Of a stretch of 64,000 bases of DNA, positions 1-8,288 are shown piece after piece (the stretch's first letter is position 1; each line of letters begins with the position of its first letter). The notes beneath the pieces are model-generated. The model made no database searches, was not told the DNA's origin, and was given only the letters and a program-made list of their open reading frames with translations. This stretch comes from Burkholderia sp. Ax-1719 (GTDB lineage: Bacteria; Pseudomonadota; Gammaproteobacteria; Burkholderiales; Burkholderiaceae): NCBI RefSeq assembly GCF_011753055.1, contig NZ_VWWJ01000008.1, positions 186,001 through 250,000 of the forward strand, read 5' to 3'. A program made the position numbers and the translations under genes.

Positions 1-93
1 GCGGACACCATCGACACCATGCGCGCCATCAAGCACGCGCTCGATCCGCACAACCTCATGAATCCGGGCAAGATTTTCAGCTGGGCCGCCTGA
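1..93 (+). CDS. FAD-linked oxidase, C-terminal end (partial)
   Basis: Only the last 30 codons are inside the window, ending in TGA at 91-93. The tail reads ...LDPHNLMNPGKIFSW, the usual end of FAD-linked oxidases with a vanillyl-alcohol-oxidase-type C-terminal domain (GlcD, D-lactate and D-2-hydroxyglutarate dehydrogenases). GlcD downstream ends with the comparable FDPARLLNPDKG. I infer a second 2-hydroxyacid dehydrogenase just ahead of the glycolate oxidase genes. Its substrate cannot be told from this fragment. Confidence 0.75.
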   Translation, partial: ADTIDTMRAIKHALDPHNLMNPGKIFSWAA

Positions 94-115
94 GTTGTGA
101 TTCGCTGAGCCAAAG

Positions 116-167
116 CCATCCAGGCCGGGACCATCCAGTCCGGGACCCTCCAGTCCGGGACCATCCC
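116..167 (+). repeat. 15-bp tandem repeat ahead of glcD
   Basis: Three near-identical 15-base units (116-130, 131-145, 146-160, core CCATCCAGTCCGGGA) and a 7-base partial unit fill most of the gap between the upstream oxidase and the glcD ribosome binding site. Unit 1 differs by one base and unit 3 by one base. No spacers, so this is not CRISPR; it looks like slippage-prone intergenic DNA. Confidence 0.85.
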
Positions 168-180
168 ACGAGGAGGAGAC

Positions 181-1722
181 ATGAACGCACCGGACGCGAA
201 TCTGCCCGACGCCAACCAGGCGCTCAAACAAGGCGACAGCCCGGAACTCACGCCCGAAGCGCTCGCGCAGCGTCAGCGCGAAGTCGTGCAGGCACTCATG
301 GCCGTACTGCCCGCGCATTGCCTGCTGCATCGCGAGGAAGACACCGTAGCCTACGAGTGCGATGGACTGGCCGCCTATCGTCGCCTGCCGCTGGCGGTGG
401 CGCTGCCGGAAACCGAATCGCAGGTGCAGCGCATCGTGCAGATCTGCCGTCGTCTGGACGTGCCCGTGGTGCCGCGCGGTGCGGGCACGGGCCTGTCGGG
501 CGGCGCGATGCCGATCCGCCACGGCATCGTGCTGTCGCTCGCGCGCTTTCGGCGCATTCTCGAAGTCGATCCCTACGCGCGCACGGCCACCGTGCAGCCG
601 GGCGTGCGCAACCTCGCGGTTTCCGAAGCTGCGGCGCCCTACGGGCTTTACTACGCACCCGATCCGTCCTCGCAGATCGCCTGCACCATCGGCGGCAATG
701 TTTCCGAGAATTCGGGCGGCGTGCACTGTCTCAAATACGGCCTCACCGTGCATAACGTGCTGCGTGTGCGCGCGGTGACGATGGACGGCGAGATCGTCGA
801 ATTCGGTTCGCTCGCGCCCGATGCGCCGGGCCTCGATCTGCTCGCCGTGATGATCGGCAGCGAGGGCATGTTTGCCATCGTCACGGAAGTCACCGTCAAG
901 TTGATCCCGCGCCCGCAAACCGCGCAGGTCATCATGGCGAGCTTCGACGACGTCGTGAAAGGCGGCGACGCGGTGGCGGGCATCATCGCCTCGGGCATCA
1001 TTCCGGCCGGCCTCGAAATGATGGACAAGCCGGCCACGCAGGCGGTCGAGGAATTCGTCAAGGCGGGCTACGACCTCGACGCCGCAGCGATCCTGCTGTG
1101 CGAAGCCGACGGCACGCCCGAGGAAGTCGCCGACGAGATCGCGCGCACGACCGCGGTGCTGCGCGAGCATGGCGCGACCCGCATCCAGATCTCGCGTACC
1201 GAGGAAGAGCGCCTGCGCTTCTGGTCCGGGCGCAAGAACGCGTTTCCGGCCGCGGGCCGCATTTCGCCCGACTATTACTGCATGGACGGCACGGTGCCGC
1301 GCCGCGCGATCGGCCCGCTGCTCGCGCGCATCCACGAGATGGAGTTGCAGTACAAGCTGCGCTGCATCAACGTGTTCCATGCGGGCGACGGCAACATGCA
1401 TCCGCTGATCCTATTCAACGGCAACGATCAGGACGAATGGCATCGCGCCGAGGCGTTTGGCTCTGACATCCTCGAAACCTGCGTCGAACTGGGCGGCACG
1501 GTCACGGGCGAACATGGCGTGGGCATCGAAAAAATCAATTCGATGTGCGTGCAGTTCTCGCCCGAAGAGCGCGACGCGTTTCACGCCGTGAAGCACGCGT
1601 TCGATCCCGCGAGGCTGCTCAATCCCGACAAGGGCATTCCCACCAAAGCGCGCTGCGCGGAGTACGGCCGCATGCACGTGCGCGGCAATCTGCTGCCGCA
1701 CCCCGACATTCCGCGCTTCTGA
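181..1722 (+). CDS. glcD: Glycolate oxidase FAD subunit GlcD
   Basis: FAD-containing catalytic subunit of the membrane-associated glycolate dehydrogenase, which oxidises glycolate to glyoxylate and passes electrons to the chain through GlcE/GlcF. The 513-residue protein has an N-terminal PCMH-type FAD domain with PRGAGTGLSGG at 98-108. The C-terminal FAD-oxidase domain carries HAGDGNMHP near 400 and GEHGVGIEK near 443. E. coli GlcD is about 499 residues, so the length is normal. The ATG follows a strong AGGAGGAG (171-178). It is first of three codirectional genes glcD-glcE-glcF; the 117-base gap to glcE contains TACAAT (1798-1803), which may give glcE an internal promoter. Confidence 0.95.
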   Translation: MNAPDANLPDANQALKQGDSPELTPEALAQRQREVVQALMAVLPAHCLLHREEDTVAYECDGLAAYRRLPLAVALPETESQVQRIVQICRRLDVPVVPRGAGTGLSGGAMPIRHGIVLSLARFRRILEVDPYARTATVQPGVRNLAVSEAAAPYGLYYAPDPSSQIACTIGGNVSENSGGVHCLKYGLTVHNVLRVRAVTMDGEIVEFGSLAPDAPGLDLLAVMIGSEGMFAIVTEVTVKLIPRPQTAQVIMASFDDVVKGGDAVAGIIASGIIPAGLEMMDKPATQAVEEFVKAGYDLDAAAILLCEADGTPEEVADEIARTTAVLREHGATRIQISRTEEERLRFWSGRKNAFPAAGRISPDYYCMDGTVPRRAIGPLLARIHEMELQYKLRCINVFHAGDGNMHPLILFNGNDQDEWHRAEAFGSDILETCVELGGTVTGEHGVGIEKINSMCVQFSPEERDAFHAVKHAFDPARLLNPDKGIPTKARCAEYGRMHVRGNLLPHPDIPRF

Positions 1723-1839
1723 CTGGCGTCCCCCGCCCGCATACGGCGCACGCCGCATGCGGGCCTGCCCCGGGTTGTCAGCGCGAGTCGCGTCAGTACA
1801 ATCGAACGAACCACAACGACAACGCCCGACAAACGCGCC

Positions 1840-2937
1840 ATGGGAAGCATGCAAGAGGACGACATCGTCGCGGTCTGGTCCGAGCGCGTCCGCGCCGCAA
1901 GCGCCGACGGCAAGCCGTTGCGCATCCGCGGCGGCGGCACCAAGGACTGGTACGGCCAGGCGCTCGAAGGCGACGTGCTGGATACGCGCGCGCATCGGGG
2001 CATCATCGCTTACGATCCTGCGGAACTGGTCATCACGGCGCGCGCCGGCACGCCGCTGCTCGAAATCGAACATGCGCTGGCTACGCACGGCCAGATGCTG
2101 CCGTTCGAGCCGCCCCACTTTGGCCCGCAGGCCACCTTCGGCGGCTGCATCGCGGCGGGTCTGGCCGGCCCGCGCCGCGCGAGCGCGGGCGCTGCGCGCG
2201 ATTTCGTGCTGGGCGCGGTCATCATGAACGGACACGGCGCGGTGCTGCATTTCGGCGGTCAGGTCGTGAAAAACGTGGCGGGATACGACGTGTCGCGCCT
2301 GCTGGCGGGTTCGCTCGGCACGCTGGGGCTGATCCTCGAACTGTCCGTTAAGGTCTTGCCGCTGCCACAGGCCGAAGCCACGCTGCGCTTCGACATGAAC
2401 GGCACCGACGCCGTGCGCAAGCTCAACGAATGGGGCGGCCGGCCCCTGCCGATTACCGGCAGCGCCTGGCGCAACGGCACGCTCGCGGTGCGCCTGGCCG
2501 GTGCGGAAGCGGGCGTGAAAGCGGCGCGCACCTCGCTGGGCGGCGAAGTGGTCGATGCCGTGGAGGCCGAGCGCTTCTGGGCCGGTCTGCGCGAACAGAG
2601 CGACCCGTTCTTCGCCTCGATTGCGCCCGATGCCGCGCTCTGGCGGCTCGCCTTGCCCTCGATTGCCGAGCCTTTGCAACTGCCCGGCGCGCAACTGATG
2701 GAATGGGGCGGCGCGCAGCGCTGGTGGATCACCGAAACCGACGCACAAACCGTACGCATAACCGCCAAGCAAGCCGGCGGCCACGCCACCATTTTCCGCA
2801 CGGGACGCGGCTACGACCGCAGCGCAGGCGTATTCACGCCGCTGCCCGCGCCGCTCATGAAGATCCATCGCGGCCTGAAAACCGCGTTCGACCCGGCCCG
2901 CATCTTCAATCGCGGCCGCCTGTATTCCGACTTCTGA
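1840..2937 (+). CDS. glcE: Glycolate oxidase FAD-binding subunit GlcE
   Basis: Second FAD-domain subunit of glycolate dehydrogenase. The protein of 365 residues carries a PCMH-like FAD domain over roughly the first 170 residues, starting with RIRGGGTKDWYG near 28-39 and including FGGCIAAGLAGPRR and the ...VVKNVAGYDVSRLLAGS block typical of GlcE. It ends with KTAFDPARIFNRGRLYSDF, matching FAD-oxidase C-termini, but lacks most of the long catalytic C domain of GlcD, as expected for GlcE (about 350 residues). glcF starts 18 bases after its stop, so the two are co-transcribed. Confidence 0.93.
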   Translation: MGSMQEDDIVAVWSERVRAASADGKPLRIRGGGTKDWYGQALEGDVLDTRAHRGIIAYDPAELVITARAGTPLLEIEHALATHGQMLPFEPPHFGPQATFGGCIAAGLAGPRRASAGAARDFVLGAVIMNGHGAVLHFGGQVVKNVAGYDVSRLLAGSLGTLGLILELSVKVLPLPQAEATLRFDMNGTDAVRKLNEWGGRPLPITGSAWRNGTLAVRLAGAEAGVKAARTSLGGEVVDAVEAERFWAGLREQSDPFFASIAPDAALWRLALPSIAEPLQLPGAQLMEWGGAQRWWITETDAQTVRITAKQAGGHATIFRTGRGYDRSAGVFTPLPAPLMKIHRGLKTAFDPARIFNRGRLYSDF

Positions 2938-2955
2938 CCAGACCATCACGCGGCG

Positions 2956-4185
2956 ATGCAGACGAACCTTGCGGACTTCATTCGCAACACCCCCGACGGC
3001 GACGAAGCCGACGCGATCCTGCGCAAGTGCGTGCATTGCGGCTTCTGCACCGCGACCTGCCCCACCTATCAACTGCTGGGCGACGAGCTCGACGGCCCGC
3101 GCGGTCGGATCTATCTGATGAAACAGATGGTGGAAGGCGCGCCGGTCACGAAGAGCACGCTCACGCATCTGGACCGCTGCCTCACCTGCCGCAGTTGCGA
3201 GACCACCTGCCCGTCGGGCGTGCAATACGGGCGGCTGGTGGAAGTCGGTCGCAAGCATGCCGAACAAATGGTGGGACGCCCGCTGCGCCAGCGCTTGATC
3301 CGCGGTTTTCTGGCGGGATTTCTGCCGCGCCGCATGCTGTTTTCGCCGGCCATGCGCGCCGCGCAGCAAGTGCGCGCACTGCTGCCGCGCCGCCTGCGCG
3401 ACAAGGTGCCGGTGCGCCAGCGTCCGCTCGCGTGGCCGAGCGCGAAGCACGAGCGCAAGATGCTGATGCTCGCGGGCTGCGTGCAGCCTTCGATGATGCC
3501 CAACATCAACACGGCGACGGCGCGCGTGCTGGACGCGATCGGCATCGAAACCATCGTCGCCCCGCAGGCGGGCTGCTGCGGGGCGATCCGCCTGCACATG
3601 GGCTACGCCGACGATGCGCTCGACGACGTGCGCGCCAATATCGACGCCTGGTGGCCCTACGTCGAGCAAGGCGCCGAAGCGATCGTGATGAACGCCTCGG
3701 GCTGCGGCGCGACGGTCAAGGAATACGCGCACCTGATGCGCAACGACCCGGCCTACGCGGGCAAGGCCCAGCGCATCGCGAGCCTCACGCGCGATCTCAG
3801 CGAAATCCTGCCCGCGTTCGAGGACCGCCTGATGTCCGCCACGCGCCGGCGCGGCATTCATACCGTGGCGTATCACCCGCCCTGCACGCTGCAGCACGGC
3901 CAGCAGTTGCGCGGCGGCGTAGAAAAAGTGCTGGGCGCGCTGGGTCTGGAGGTGCGCCTGCCCGCCGACAGCCACCTGTGCTGCGGCTCCGCCGGCACCT
4001 ATTCGATCACGCAGCCGCGCCTCTCTTACACGCTGCGCAACCAGAAGGTCGATCGCCTCAAGGCGCTGGAGCCGCAACTGATCGTATCGGCGAATATCGG
4101 CTGCATCGCGCATCTGCAAAGCGGCACGAAGATTCCGGTCACGCACTGGATCGAGCTGGTCGAGCATATGTTGGCGGCCAATTGA
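2956..4185 (+). CDS. glcF: Glycolate oxidase iron-sulfur subunit GlcF
   Basis: Electron-transfer subunit of glycolate dehydrogenase, 409 residues. Two ferredoxin-type 4Fe-4S motifs are visible near the N-terminus (CVHCGFCTATCP and CLTCRSCETTCP). Two cysteine-rich CCG domains follow: AGCVQPS with GCCGAIRLHMG, and HPPCTLQH with CCGSAGTYS. The order matches E. coli GlcF. It is the last gene of glcDEF; no strong hairpin terminator follows. Confidence 0.95.
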   Translation: MQTNLADFIRNTPDGDEADAILRKCVHCGFCTATCPTYQLLGDELDGPRGRIYLMKQMVEGAPVTKSTLTHLDRCLTCRSCETTCPSGVQYGRLVEVGRKHAEQMVGRPLRQRLIRGFLAGFLPRRMLFSPAMRAAQQVRALLPRRLRDKVPVRQRPLAWPSAKHERKMLMLAGCVQPSMMPNINTATARVLDAIGIETIVAPQAGCCGAIRLHMGYADDALDDVRANIDAWWPYVEQGAEAIVMNASGCGATVKEYAHLMRNDPAYAGKAQRIASLTRDLSEILPAFEDRLMSATRRRGIHTVAYHPPCTLQHGQQLRGGVEKVLGALGLEVRLPADSHLCCGSAGTYSITQPRLSYTLRNQKVDRLKALEPQLIVSANIGCIAHLQSGTKIPVTHWIELVEHMLAAN

Positions 4186-4211
4186 CGAGCGAAGGATTCG
4201 GGCGGCGAATG

Positions 4212-4233
4212 GGGTTCACATCGGGTTCACATC
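4212..4233 (+). repeat. 11-bp direct repeat after glcF
   Basis: GGGTTCACATC occurs twice back to back (4212-4222, 4223-4233) in the 281-base gap between glcF and yggS. No function is suggested by the sequence. Confidence 0.6.
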
Positions 4234-4385
4234 GGGCTCCATGCCGGGTTGCACCTCGGCAGAACCCTGGTTGCACTTTTGCCGTCCGCCGGTAACATTC
4301 GCAGCCTAAACAAAAGCCGCGCGTCCCGGCAGTCGGCCATTCGGCCTATGACTTTTGGCGGATGCCTCGCGCCTCGCGCAGTCCG

Positions 4386-4391
4386 TATAAT
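4386..4391 (+). promoter_or_regulatory. Possible -10 box for yggS-proC
   Basis: A consensus TATAAT stands 75 bases ahead of the yggS ATG in otherwise GC-rich DNA. No good -35 is visible 16-18 bases upstream, so the call is tentative. Confidence 0.4.
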
Positions 4392-4466
4392 TGGCTTCGT
4401 TCGTTTTCAGGCGCCTAACCCCAGTGCGCGGCCGCGGGCAGCGCAGCGCGGCCGGCCAGAATTCTC

Positions 4467-5165
4467 ATGACCGATCTCGCTCACCACCTCGAAGCCGTTC
4501 GTCAACGCATCGCTACCGCCGCCCGCAATGCGGATCGCGCGCCGGAATCCGTCGAACTGCTCGCGGTGTCGAAAACCTTTCCGGCTGAAGACGTGCGCGC
4601 CGTTCACGCGGCCGGCCAGCGCGCCTTCGGCGAGAACTACGTGCAGGAAGCTGTGGACAAGATCGAGGCGCTCGCCGATCTGCGCGCGAGTCTCGAATGG
4701 CATTTCATCGGGCCGCTGCAATCAAACAAGACGCGCCCCGTGGCGGAGCGTTTCGACTGGGTGCATTCGGTCGACCGCCTGAAGATCGCGCAACGGCTGT
4801 CCGAGCAGCGCCCCGCCAGCATGGCCCTGCTCAACGTGTGCCTGCAGGTCAACGTAAGCGGCGAAGATTCCAAGAGCGGCGTCGCGCCGGAAGAAGCCGT
4901 CGAGATCGCTCACGCCATCGCCGCGCTGCCTAATTTGCGTCTGCGCGGACTGATGTCGATTCCCGAACCGGCCCAGACGCTCGACGAACAACGCGTCCCT
5001 CACCGCCGCCTGCGCGAGCTGTTCGACGCACTGCGCGCCGACGGCCTCGCGCTCGACACGCTCTCGATGGGCATGTCGGCGGATCTCGAAGCGGCGGTGC
5101 TCGAAGGCGCGACCATCGTGCGCGTTGGCACCGCGATCTTCGGCGCACGCGATTACTCCCACTGA
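4467..5165 (+). CDS. yggS: PLP homeostasis protein YggS (PLPBP/PROSC family)
   Basis: Pyridoxal-phosphate-binding protein of the alanine-racemase fold type III family, which buffers PLP and affects amino-acid pools rather than acting as an enzyme. Visible features: the PLP lysine in LLAVSKTFPA (Lys36, same number as in E. coli YggS), FGENYVQEA, WHFIGPLQSNK, and the phosphate-binding SMGMSADLEAAV with a GTAIFGAR tail. The 232-residue length fits the family. proC follows 22 bases downstream, the common yggS-proC pairing; the two products have linked roles in amino-acid metabolism. Confidence 0.93.
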   Translation: MTDLAHHLEAVRQRIATAARNADRAPESVELLAVSKTFPAEDVRAVHAAGQRAFGENYVQEAVDKIEALADLRASLEWHFIGPLQSNKTRPVAERFDWVHSVDRLKIAQRLSEQRPASMALLNVCLQVNVSGEDSKSGVAPEEAVEIAHAIAALPNLRLRGLMSIPEPAQTLDEQRVPHRRLRELFDALRADGLALDTLSMGMSADLEAAVLEGATIVRVGTAIFGARDYSH

Positions 5166-5187
5166 TTTACTGACGCACTCCAACACC

Positions 5188-6003
5188 ATGAAAATTGCCT
5201 TCATCGGCGGCGGCAACATGGCCGCTGCACTCATCGGCGGCCTGATCCGCAAGGGCGTCCCGGCCGCGAATCTGTACGCGATCGACCCGAACGAAGACGC
5301 CCGCAAGCGCACCGCCGACCAGTTCGGCGTGCAAACGGGCGCGGCAGCAGACGGCGCACTGGCCGCATACGACGCAGTCCTGATCGCCGTCAAGCCGCAG
5401 ATCGCCAAGGCCGTCGCGGAAGGACTCGCGCCGCATCTGGGCGCGCATCAGGTCTTGATCAGCATCATGGCCGGCATCCGTATCGAAGACCTGTCGCGCT
5501 GGCTCGGCGGCCACGCGCGCGTGGTGCGCACGATGCCCAACACGCCTGCGCTGATCGGCATGGGCGCAACGGGTCTGGTGGCCAGCAGCGGCGTGGATGC
5601 AGCGGGCCGCGAACTCGCCTCGAACGTGCTGGGCGCGGTCGGCCAGACGGTATGGTTCGACGACGAAGGCAAGATCGACGCGGTGACGGCGATCTCGGGC
5701 AGCGGCCCGGCCTACGTGTTCTATTTCATCGAAGCGCTCGAAGAAGCCGCGCGCCAGCTCGGCATGGACGAGCAGCAGGGCCGCGCGCTCGCCATCGCCA
5801 CCTTCACGGGCGCGGCGCAACTCGCGCTCAATTCGGACGAACCGCCCGCCGTGCTGCGCGAGCGCGTGACGTCGAAGGGCGGCACGACGGCGGCGGCGCT
5901 CGCCTCGTTCGACGCTTCGGGCATCAAGGATGCGATCGTGCGCGGCGCGCTCGCAGCCGATGCGCGCGCGAAGGAAATGGGCAAGGAATTCGGCGCTCAG
6001 TAA
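5188..6003 (+). CDS. proC: Pyrroline-5-carboxylate reductase ProC
   Basis: Last step of proline synthesis: NAD(P)H-dependent reduction of 1-pyrroline-5-carboxylate in the cytosol. I chose ATG 5188 because the protein then starts MKIAFIGGGNMA, the Rossmann dinucleotide motif, and has the usual 271 residues; an upstream in-frame ATG at 5125 lies inside yggS. The family signature GTTAAALASFD...GIKDAI is present near residues 232-252. A strong terminator follows at once. Confidence 0.96.
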   Translation: MKIAFIGGGNMAAALIGGLIRKGVPAANLYAIDPNEDARKRTADQFGVQTGAAADGALAAYDAVLIAVKPQIAKAVAEGLAPHLGAHQVLISIMAGIRIEDLSRWLGGHARVVRTMPNTPALIGMGATGLVASSGVDAAGRELASNVLGAVGQTVWFDDEGKIDAVTAISGSGPAYVFYFIEALEEAARQLGMDEQQGRALAIATFTGAAQLALNSDEPPAVLRERVTSKGGTTAAALASFDASGIKDAIVRGALAADARAKEMGKEFGAQ

Positions 6004-6032
6004 GCGTTCATTTCGCTGCGACCATAAAAAAA

Positions 6033-6055
6033 AGCGCCCTGATGGGCGCTTTTTT
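6033..6055. terminator. Bidirectional terminator proC / ubiA
   Basis: Stem AGCGCCC (6033-6039) and GGGCGCT (6044-6050) with loop TGAT, flanked by an A run on the left and T6 on the right, so it can stop both proC (plus) and ubiA (minus). Confidence 0.9.
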
Positions 6056-6077
6056 CGTCTCAAGCCAGAGCGATGAA

Positions 6078-6941
6078 TTACAGGCCGGACGCCGCGTAGT
6101 GCGCCGCGATACCCACGAACAGCGCACCGCCCAGCCAGTTGTTGTGACGGAACGCAGCGAAACACGGCATGCGCTCGCGGTTCTTGATCAGCGTGTAGTG
6201 GTAGATCGCGCAACCCACTGCCGCCGCCCAACCCAGCCAGTACAGCACGCCGAATTGCTGCGTGAGCCCCACCCAGACGTAGATGCCGAGCGTGGCGGCG
6301 TAGCAGAGCATGATCGCGAGCACGTCGAAGCGGCCAAAAGTGAGCGCCGAGGTGCGAATGCCGATCTTGATGTCGTCGTCGCGATCGACCATCGCGTATT
6401 CGGTGTCGTAGGCCACTGACCAGAACACGTTGGCGATCAGCATGATCCACGCGAGCATCGGCACGTGATCCTGAATGGCCGCGAACGCCATCGGAATGCC
6501 GAAGCCGAACGCGATGCCCAGATACGCCTGCGGAATCGCGAAAAAGCGCTTGGTGAACGGATACGACGCCGCCACGAACAGCGCCACCACCGAAAGCTGC
6601 TTGGTGAGCCCGTTGAGCGGCAGGATCAGCAGGAACGACACGATGGCGAGCGCCGCGGCAATCGCCACCGCTTCCCAGGCGCGGATGCGCCCCGAAGTGA
6701 TCGGGCGCTCGGCCGTGCGTTTGACGTGACGGTCGAAATCGCGGTCGGCGTAGTCGTTGATCGCGCAGCCCGCCGAGCGCATCAGCACCGTGCCAACAGT
6801 GAAAATCACCAGCAGCGAGAGCGACGGATGGCCGTTCGAGGCGATCCACAGCGCGTTGAGCGTCGGCCACAGCAGCAAGAGGCTGCCGATCGGCTTGTCC
6901 ATGCGGACGAGCCGCAGATAGAGCGGGAGTCGGGCGAACAT
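6078..6941 (-). CDS. ubiA: 4-hydroxybenzoate octaprenyltransferase UbiA
   Basis: Integral membrane prenyltransferase that attaches the polyprenyl chain to 4-hydroxybenzoate in ubiquinone synthesis. With ATG at 6941 the protein is 287 residues and begins MFARLPLYLRLVRMDKPIGS, aligning with the E. coli start. Both aspartate-rich motifs are present: NDYADRDFD (62-70) and DTEYAMVDRDDD (179-190). Hydrophobic segments across the length fit the multi-helix UbiA fold. A longer in-frame start at 7058 would run through the dps terminator and is unlikely. Confidence 0.95.
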   Translation of the reverse strand: MFARLPLYLRLVRMDKPIGSLLLLWPTLNALWIASNGHPSLSLLVIFTVGTVLMRSAGCAINDYADRDFDRHVKRTAERPITSGRIRAWEAVAIAAALAIVSFLLILPLNGLTKQLSVVALFVAASYPFTKRFFAIPQAYLGIAFGFGIPMAFAAIQDHVPMLAWIMLIANVFWSVAYDTEYAMVDRDDDIKIGIRTSALTFGRFDVLAIMLCYAATLGIYVWVGLTQQFGVLYWLGWAAAVGCAIYHYTLIKNRERMPCFAAFRHNNWLGGALFVGIAAHYAASGL

Positions 6942-7060
6942 GATAGAGGCGCGAAAAACGATGCCGCTATTGTAGGCCAGGCATACGCCAACCATGAGGC
7001 AGCCCGGCGTCATCCTCGCCGTTCGCCGTCTGGGGCGATCAGCGGCGCAGAAAAGCAAAA

Positions 7061-7083
7061 GCCCGCTGGACCGGCCAGCGGGC
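7061..7083 (-). terminator. Terminator of dps
   Basis: Perfect stem GCCCGCTGG (7061-7069) / CCAGCGGGC (7075-7083), 5-base loop. Read on the minus strand it is followed by TTTTGCTTTTC, placing it after dps and ahead of ubiA. Confidence 0.85.
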
Positions 7084-7112
7084 TTCTCAACCTGACAGCG
7101 CCTGACGGACGC

Positions 7113-7601
7113 TCAGGCCAGCATCGAACGCAGCATCCACGCCGTCTTTTCGTGCGTCTGCATGCGCTGCGTGAGCAGGTCGGCGGTCGGCTCGTCGTGG
7201 GCGTCCTCGGTTGCCGGGAAAATCGCGCGTGCGGTGCGCACCACGGCTTCCTGACCTTCCACCAACTGGCGAATCATGTCTTCAGCAGCCGGCACGCCGT
7301 CCGCTTCCGGAATCGACGACAGACGCGCGAAATCCTTGTAGGTGCCCGGCGCGTGCACGCCCAGCGCGCGAATACGCTCCGCGATGGCGTCAACGGCCAG
7401 CGCCAGTTCGTTGTACTGCGTCTCGAACATCAGATGGAGCGTGTTGAACATCGGCCCCGTGACGTTCCAGTGGAAGTTGTGCGTCTTGAGATACAGCGTG
7501 TACGTGTCCGCGAGGAGGTGCGAGAGACCGTCGGCGATCTTCTTGCGATCCTTGTCGGTGATACCGATATTCACGTGCTGCACAGCAGATTTTTTGGCCA
7601 T
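7113..7601 (-). CDS. dps: DNA-protecting ferritin-like protein Dps
   Basis: Ferritin-like protein that binds DNA and oxidises and stores iron using peroxide. ATG 7601 gives 162 residues and is preceded by AAGGAG; the in-frame codon at 7634 is an alternative without such a site. Ferroxidase ligands are recognisable: His44 in HNFHWNVTG, His56 and Glu60 in LHLMFE, and Glu75 in DAIAER, matching His51, His63, Asp67 and Glu82 of E. coli Dps. The lysines near the N-terminus (MAKKSAV) fit DNA binding. oxyR lies about 0.7 kb away on the same strand; OxyR control is inferred from family knowledge. Confidence 0.95.
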   Translation of the reverse strand: MAKKSAVQHVNIGITDKDRKKIADGLSHLLADTYTLYLKTHNFHWNVTGPMFNTLHLMFETQYNELALAVDAIAERIRALGVHAPGTYKDFARLSSIPEADGVPAAEDMIRQLVEGQEAVVRTARAIFPATEDAHDEPTADLLTQRMQTHEKTAWMLRSMLA

Positions 7602-7809
7602 GACGACTCCTTTTGTAGCAGTGAGACTACCCATCCGGAACGATGCGACATCAACGTCGCCGCGCGCGGTGGCACCGATGCCCGGTGCCGCTCGCGAACG
7701 CTCGCTTGGGTCTCAGTTTATCTTATAAAAGCCGGAAAACAGGGCCATGCGACCCCATGCTCCAATCCATCTCAAGCAGCGTGCGTGCCCGCTCTGGCAC
7801 ATCGCCGTA

Positions 7810-7986
7810 TCAATGTCCGGCGATGTGAGCCAGTACCTGCGTCAGCAGCGCCACGAAGCCACTCGACAGGATCGCGAAACCCACCACGCGACGCACGATG
7901 TCGGTGCCTTGCGCACGCGAGCGGGCCATATCGGCGCCACGTCCGGTGCCTACGGTCTTGAGTGTCATCGTCATCGTTCTGGTCAT
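7810..7986 (-). CDS. 58-residue single-span membrane protein, unknown
   Basis: Small gene of 58 codons plus TGA. Its start is marked by AGGAG (7994-7998 on the complement) seven bases before ATG 7986. The product begins MTRTMTMTLKTVGTGRGADM, continues with a basic segment (ARSRAQGTDIVRR), and ends in one hydrophobic helix of about 24 residues (VVGFAILSSGFVALLTQVLA) and HIAGH. This is the shape of a small inner-membrane protein, N-in by the positive-inside rule. It sits between oxyR and dps on the same strand. I do not recognise a family and assign no function. Confidence 0.6.
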   Translation of the reverse strand: MTRTMTMTLKTVGTGRGADMARSRAQGTDIVRRVVGFAILSSGFVALLTQVLAHIAGH

Positions 7987-8288
7987 GATTGCGCTCCTGG
8001 CGATTTCCGTTGTCTGGTGCGGCGGGACGTGATTTACGCCCCGCCGCGGCTCCCTGATTTGCCTGCGTTTGTTATGCGTAGTGCGGTTGAGAGAGACTGT
8101 AACATCGGCTATTGATGGCGATAATTTGATTTATTTTATCTATCAAATAGGCGCGAGTTATTGGGCTGCATTTGGGCTACAAAGCCGCCACAGAACGAAA
8201 TCAGCGCGGGCCAACAAGCGGACGAACGCCGCTCAGAAAAGACAACGCGCCGCGCATCGCGCGGCGCTAACATCAGACTACACGTGCA
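7987..8288. other. Intergenic region downstream of oxyR
   Basis: About 300 bases between the end of oxyR and the 58-codon gene. It holds that gene's ribosome binding site and the AT-rich inverted repeat at 8124-8148. A possible -35 TTGATA (minus, 8141-8146) lies within the repeat with no good -10. No other gene is seen. Confidence 0.6.
8124..8148. repeat. AT-rich inverted repeat, possible operator
   Basis: ATTTGAT (8124-8130) and ATCAAAT (8142-8148) are perfect complements separated by 11 AT-only bases except one C. The block is strikingly AT-rich for this genome. It is upstream of the 58-codon minus-strand gene and could bind a regulator; there is no T run to make it a terminator. Confidence 0.5.

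Noticed and set aside
116..167. CRISPR-like repeats
   Set aside because: Units are contiguous 15-mers without spacers; a simple tandem repeat.
1411..4167. Minus-strand frame of 918 codons antisense to glcDEF
   Set aside because: Arg/His/Ala-rich shadow of high-GC coding DNA; the plus-strand genes have complete domain motifs.
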